Assembly (NCBI GenBank): GCA_902555655.1
Contig: CACDSX010000001.1
Location: 1 to 64,000 of the forward strand
DNA length: 64,000 bases
Origin: an uncultured Pelagibacteraceae bacterium
GTDB taxonomy: Bacteria; Pseudomonadota; Alphaproteobacteria; Pelagibacterales; Pelagibacteraceae
Direction: 5' to 3'
In this document: piece after piece, positions 59,533-64,000 of the stretch
Layout of the letters: every line of letters starts with the position of its first letter
Numbering within the stretch: position 1 is the first letter of the stretch
Position numbers and translations under genes: made by a program
The notes under the pieces: generated by a model
What the model was told of the DNA's origin: nothing
Database searches by the model: none
The model's input: only the letters and a program-made list of their open reading frames with translations

Positions 59533-60131
59533 TATAAATTTTGAGCAGCTACCATAGTTAGCAGCATTGGCAATGATAACAAAGTGTTAGTTCTTGAAAA
59601 TAACATTGCTGTTCTTGCAGATTTAGCTTTTAATTCTGGTTCACATTCAACAATTCCTAATGCTCTTTTTTGATTTGGCCATATTACAAACCAAACATTA
59701 AAAGCCATAATAACACCTAACCACATACCAATTCCAATGGCTGTATGTTTTGGTATACCTGAACCAATACTCAGCGTCATTGCATCATGTAAATACCCGT
59801 TCAATGCCGCCAATATTAATCCCGATAAAATTGTAAATGCTGCTGCCCATCTAAAATAAAAAAGAGCTGCAGGAGCTATAACTTTTCCTATAGCAGGTTT
59901 TTGTTCATCTGGAATTTTTCCCATATTTGGAATTTGAACAAAATTAAAATACCAGAGTAAACCTATCCACATAATACCAACAACTACATGTGTATATCTA
60001 GCGATCCAACTCCAAAAAAGTCTATCAAAACTAAATCCATCGTTTTGATAAAATAACCCAAGAAACAGAATTATAGCAAGTGCTAACGAAGCATGTATAG
60101 TTTTTGATAAAGATGAAAGCATATTCCCCAT
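59529..60131 (-). CDS. PuuD-like (urate hydroxylase N-terminal/DUF989-type) membrane protein without cytochrome c domain
   Basis: 200 aa polytopic protein, ARYTHVVVGIMWIGLLWYFNFVQIPNM, FRWAAAFTILSGLILA, MAFNVWFVIWPNQKRALG motifs. Confidence 0.75.
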   Translation of the reverse strand: MGNMLSSLSKTIHASLALAIILFLGLFYQNDGFSFDRLFWSWIARYTHVVVGIMWIGLLWYFNFVQIPNMGKIPDEQKPAIGKVIAPAALFYFRWAAAFTILSGLILAALNGYLHDAMTLSIGSGIPKHTAIGIGMWLGVIMAFNVWFVIWPNQKRALGIVECEPELKAKSARTAMLFSRTNTLLSLPMLLTMVAAQNLY

Positions 60132-60177
60132 AGTGTATTTATATACTAATTAAGACGTTATTTAACAATATATTTTT

Positions 60178-63033
60178 TCAATACAAAAGGGACTTTAAAA
60201 ACTTTCCTGTATAACTGGCACTTATTTTACAAATTTCTTCAGGTTTGCCCTCTGCGATAATTTTTCCACCTTTAATACCACCCTCAGGTCCCATATCGAC
60301 AATATAATCAGCAGTTTTAATAACATCTAAATTATGCTCAATAACTACCACAGTATTACCCAATGAGACAAACGTATGAAGTATCTCCAACAATTTCTTG
60401 ATATCATGTTGATGTAATCCTGTTGTAGGTTCATCTAAAATATACATAGTTCTACCAGTAGATCTTTTTGATAATTCCTTAGCTAACTTTATCCTTTGAG
60501 CCTCTCCTCCAGAAAGAGTTGTAGCTTGTTGACCTATCTTTATATAACCTAAACCAACTTTTTTTAACGTTAGTAATTTTGTCTTTATATTAGAAATATT
60601 TTCAAAATATTTGCATCCTTCATCAACAGTCATATTAAGAACATCTGCAATACTTTTATCTTTAAATTTTATTTCTAAAGTTTCTCGATTATATCTTGTT
60701 CCTTTACATTCATCACATTGTATATAAACATCTGGTAGAAAATGCATTTCGTAAGTAATAACACCATCACCTTCACAAGCCTCGCATCTACCACCTTTAA
60801 CATTAAATGAAAATCTACCTGGTTTATATCCTCTCGTTTTAGATTCTGGTAAACTTGTAAACCAATCTCTAATTGGTCCAAAAGCACCCGTATATGTCGC
60901 TGGATTTGATCTGGGAGTTCGTCCAATAGGTGACTGATCTATATCTATAATCTTATCAACTAGCTCAGTTCCTTTGAAACCTTTGAAAGGTTTAGGAATT
61001 TTTCTGGATTTATTATTATTCAGCGTTAAGTTTAATGCATTATATAAAGTTTGTAATACCAATGTTGATTTACCACTTCCAGAAACACCAGTAACACAAG
61101 TTAAACTCCCCAAAGGTATTTTTAAGTTCACATTATCTAAATTATTTCCTGTCGCACCTGTAATTTCCAAAAACCTACCATTTTTTGCTAATCTTCTTTT
61201 TGTTGGAATATTTATCTTTAATTTGTTTGAAAGATACTTACCAGTGATGCTATTTTTGTTTTGACTAATTTCTTTAAAACTTCCTTGAGCAACAACTTGA
61301 CCCCCATTATTTCCTGCTTCAGGTCCTAAGTCAATTATATGATCAGCATTTTCCATAGTTTCAGTATCATGCTCAACTACAATAACTGTATTACCTAAAT
61401 CTCTTAATCTTTTTAATGCATTTATAAGTTTTACATTATCTTTTTGATGTAATCCGATTGAAGGTTCATCCAAAACATACAAAACACCAGTTAAACCAGA
61501 TCCTATTTGAGATGCCAACCTAATTCTTTGAGCTTCCCCCCCTGAAAGAGTGCCAGACTCTCTCGATAAAGTTAAATAATCAAGACCAACATTTAATAAA
61601 AATGTTAATCTTTCATTAATTTCTTTTAAAATATGTTCAGCAATTTTGACTTGTCTTTTATCTAAACTATTTTTGAGATTTTCAAACCATACTGCAGCAT
61701 CTAAAATTGATTTTTCAGTAACCTCACTAATATGCAAGCCATCAATTTTAACACATAAAGCCTCGTCTTTTAATCTGTAACCATTACATCTTTCACATTT
61801 TGTATCTGATTGATATTGAGAAATTTCCTCTCTTTTCCAGTCACTATCTGTTTCTAGATATCTTCGCTCTAAATTGTTAATAACACCTTCAAAAGTTTTT
61901 TTATGAGAGTATTTTTCATAACCATCATCATAACTAAATTTGATTTCCTCATCATCTGATCCGTAAAGTATTATATCTTTAATCTTTTTTGATAGTTTAG
62001 ACCATCTTTCTTCTAGTGAAAATTTGTAATGTTTGGCTAAAGAAGCTAAAGTTTGCGCATAATATAAAGTCGTTGTTTTTGCCCAGGGCTCTATTGCACC
62101 ATCAATAATACTTTTTTTTTCATTAGGTATAACCAAATTTGGATCAACATTAAGTTTTATACCTATACCTTCACATTCTTCACAGGCTCCAAATGGACTA
62201 TTAAATGAAAAAAGCCTTGGTTCAATTTCTTCAATTGTAAAACCACTTTCTGGACAAGCAAATTTAGTCGAAAATATCAATTTTTCTAATTTTCGAAATT
62301 TTTTAGGTAATGTTTCATCTTCATATTCAACAAATAAAAGACCATTTGCTAAATTAATTGAAGTTTCAATACTTTCAGCAAGTCTATTTCCTAAAGATGA
62401 ATTCAAAATTATTCTATCAACTAAAATAGATATATCGTGTTTAATTTTTTTATTTAAATCTGGAATATTTTCTATGTCATATAAAACTTCATCAATCTTA
62501 ATTTTTCTAAAACCTCTTTTCTTATATGTTAATATTTCTTTTCTATATTCACCTTTACGCCCTCTAACAACTGGGGCATAAAGATATATTGTAGATTTTT
62601 TTGGAAGTTGTTTAATTTTATCAACTATTTGAGTAACAGTTTGAGATTCAATTGGTTTACCAGTAAATGGAGAATAAGGAATACCAGCTCTAGCATACAA
62701 AACTCGCATATAATCATAAATTTCAGTAACAGTTGCCACTGTCGATCTTGGATTTTTAGATGTATTTTTTTGTTCAATCGATATAGCAGGACTTAAGCCT
62801 TCTATTAAGTCAACATTTGGTTTTTTCATTTTATCTAAAAATTGTCTTGCGTAAGCCGACAAACTTTCTACATATCTTCTTTGACCCTCTGCATAAACAG
62901 TATCAAAGGCGAGTGACGATTTTCCAGAGCCAGATAGGCCAGTAATTACAACGAATTTATCTTTAGGAATTTCTAAAGATATATTCTTTAAATTATGTTC
63001 TTTAGCGCCCTTAATAACTATCTTTTTAATCAT
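60178..63033 (-). CDS. uvrA: excinuclease ABC subunit A
   Basis: [58 protein letters not shown]; zinc-finger CxxC motifs; two ABC signatures. Confidence 0.98.
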   Translation of the reverse strand: MIKKIVIKGAKEHNLKNISLEIPKDKFVVITGLSGSGKSSLAFDTVYAEGQRRYVESLSAYARQFLDKMKKPNVDLIEGLSPAISIEQKNTSKNPRSTVATVTEIYDYMRVLYARAGIPYSPFTGKPIESQTVTQIVDKIKQLPKKSTIYLYAPVVRGRKGEYRKEILTYKKRGFRKIKIDEVLYDIENIPDLNKKIKHDISILVDRIILNSSLGNRLAESIETSINLANGLLFVEYEDETLPKKFRKLEKLIFSTKFACPESGFTIEEIEPRLFSFNSPFGACEECEGIGIKLNVDPNLVIPNEKKSIIDGAIEPWAKTTTLYYAQTLASLAKHYKFSLEERWSKLSKKIKDIILYGSDDEEIKFSYDDGYEKYSHKKTFEGVINNLERRYLETDSDWKREEISQYQSDTKCERCNGYRLKDEALCVKIDGLHISEVTEKSILDAAVWFENLKNSLDKRQVKIAEHILKEINERLTFLLNVGLDYLTLSRESGTLSGGEAQRIRLASQIGSGLTGVLYVLDEPSIGLHQKDNVKLINALKRLRDLGNTVIVVEHDTETMENADHIIDLGPEAGNNGGQVVAQGSFKEISQNKNSITGKYLSNKLKINIPTKRRLAKNGRFLEITGATGNNLDNVNLKIPLGSLTCVTGVSGSGKSTLVLQTLYNALNLTLNNNKSRKIPKPFKGFKGTELVDKIIDIDQSPIGRTPRSNPATYTGAFGPIRDWFTSLPESKTRGYKPGRFSFNVKGGRCEACEGDGVITYEMHFLPDVYIQCDECKGTRYNRETLEIKFKDKSIADVLNMTVDEGCKYFENISNIKTKLLTLKKVGLGYIKIGQQATTLSGGEAQRIKLAKELSKRSTGRTMYILDEPTTGLHQHDIKKLLEILHTFVSLGNTVVVIEHNLDVIKTADYIVDMGPEGGIKGGKIIAEGKPEEICKISASYTGKFLKSLLY

Positions 63034-63122
63034 AATTTTAGTTGCTTTGACTTAATAAAATTAATATTCAGAGTAAATTGTGATATAAATCTAATTAATT
63101 AATTTAACAAATAATAAATATT

Positions 63123-63578
63123 ATGGCTGGAAGTTTAAATAAAGTACTTTTAATTGGTCGTTTGGGCGCAGACCCAGAAATCAAACAAATGGTGAATGGT
63201 AAAAGTGTAGCTAGATTAAGTCTTGCTACAAGTCAATCTTGGAAAGACAAAAATACGGGAGAAAAAAAAGAAAAAACTGAATGGCACCGTATAGTTGTAT
63301 TTAATGAGGGTTTGGTTAACGTTGTTCAACAATATCTTAAAAAGGGAGCCCAGATTTATGTTGAGGGTCAATTGACTACTAGAAAATGGAAAGATGAACA
63401 ATCAGGTCAAGACAAATATTCAACTGAAATTGTTATTCAGGGTTACAACTCATCCTTAACTATGTTAGGTGGAGGAAATTCTGGTGGTGGAATTGCGAGT
63501 GATAATACACAATCATCTAATAACAATGAAGATTTGTCTCAAATATCCAATGATATGGATGATGAAATTCCATTTTAA
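63123..63578 (+). CDS. ssb: single-stranded DNA-binding protein
   Basis: [33 protein letters not shown]-terminal acidic tip MDDEIPF. Confidence 0.97.
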   Translation: MAGSLNKVLLIGRLGADPEIKQMVNGKSVARLSLATSQSWKDKNTGEKKEKTEWHRIVVFNEGLVNVVQQYLKKGAQIYVEGQLTTRKWKDEQSGQDKYSTEIVIQGYNSSLTMLGGGNSGGGIASDNTQSSNNNEDLSQISNDMDDEIPF

Positions 63579-63583
63579 TATCT

Positions 63584-64000
63584 ATGCAAAAAACTGAAGT
63601 ACCAGAAGATAATAATATCAAAATGATTTCAATGCATGATGAGATGAGCTCATCATATCTTTCTTATGCAATGAGTGTCATAGTAAGTAGAGCACTACCT
63701 GATGTTAGGGATGGATTAAAACCAGTTCATAGAAGAATATTATATGCTATGTACAAAGGTGGCTATGATTGGTCAAAACAATTTAGGAAGTCAGCAAGAA
63801 TAGTTGGAGATGTTATCGGTAAATATCATCCCCATGGAGATCAATCTGTATACGATGCTCTTGTGCGTATGGTTCAAGATTTCTCAATGAGCTTACCTTT
63901 AGTTGATGGCCAAGGTAATTTTGGTTCTATAGATGGTGATCCGGCTGCTGCAATGAGGTATACAGAAACAAGATTATCAAAAGTATCACAATTTCTTATT
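63584..64000 (+). CDS. gyrA: DNA gyrase subunit A, N-terminal part (truncated by window end)
   Basis: Frame from ATG 63584: [131 protein letters not shown]. Confidence 0.97.
   Translation, partial: MQKTEVPEDNNIKMISMHDEMSSSYLSYAMSVIVSRALPDVRDGLKPVHRRILYAMYKGGYDWSKQFRKSARIVGDVIGKYHPHGDQSVYDALVRMVQDFSMSLPLVDGQGNFGSIDGDPAAAMRYTETRLSKVSQFLI

Noticed and set aside
63034-63122. Expected LexA box between divergent uvrA and ssb
   Set aside because: No GTTC-N7-GTTC or GAAC-N7-GAAC seen by eye in this intergenic region.
1-64000. CtrA-type TTAA-N7-TTAA sites and other AT-only motifs
   Set aside because: Background frequency of TTAA is far too high in this AT-rich sequence for by-eye calls; needs conservation analysis.
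1-64000. Mobile elements, prophage, restriction-modification or other defence systems, CRISPR arrays
   Set aside because: All substantial ORFs are assigned to housekeeping, transport or regulatory families; no transposase, integrase, Cas or phage-like genes and no long repeats outside znuA were seen.

Overview
The window is a very AT-rich, gene-dense bacterial chromosome segment. Protein content, gene order and coding style fit a SAR11 / Pelagibacterales alphaproteobacterium (taxonomy is inference from family recognition). It encodes: lipid A genes (lpxD-lpxA-lpxI-lpxB); gltX; lexA; trpC-D-G-E with a PpiD/SurA-like gene; tpiA-secG-pyrG-kdsA-eno-ftsB-like-lipA-COQ10/RatA-like; pncC/cinA-pgpA-ispDF; ntrY-ntrX-trkA-trkH; a general amino-acid ABC transporter (aapJQMP/yhdWXYZ type); three tRNAs (Arg-TCT, Asn-GTT, Cys-GCA); valS-ilvD-manC; a complete phosphate regulon (phoR-pstSCAB-phoU-phoB); a zinc regulon (zur-znuB-znuC / znuA); an xthA-erpA-dgt-argS-nagZ-scpAB-tatABC-serS-yajC-secDF block; a PuuD-like membrane protein; uvrA; ssb; and the start of gyrA. 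I saw no prophage, transposon, CRISPR array, defence island or obvious novel multi-gene system. The most useful non-obvious signals are cis-regulatory: a GTTC-N7-GTTC LexA box at lexA, 11-bp-phased PHO boxes upstream of both pstS and pstC, twin Zur-like palindromes in the znuC/znuA intergenic region, and an identical 13-mer flanking both ends of the aap operon. Also notable are the missing GAFTGA loop in NtrX, a His/Asp-rich tandem repeat in ZnuA, a small ORF in the usual SPOR-protein position, and a short PuuD-like membrane protein.
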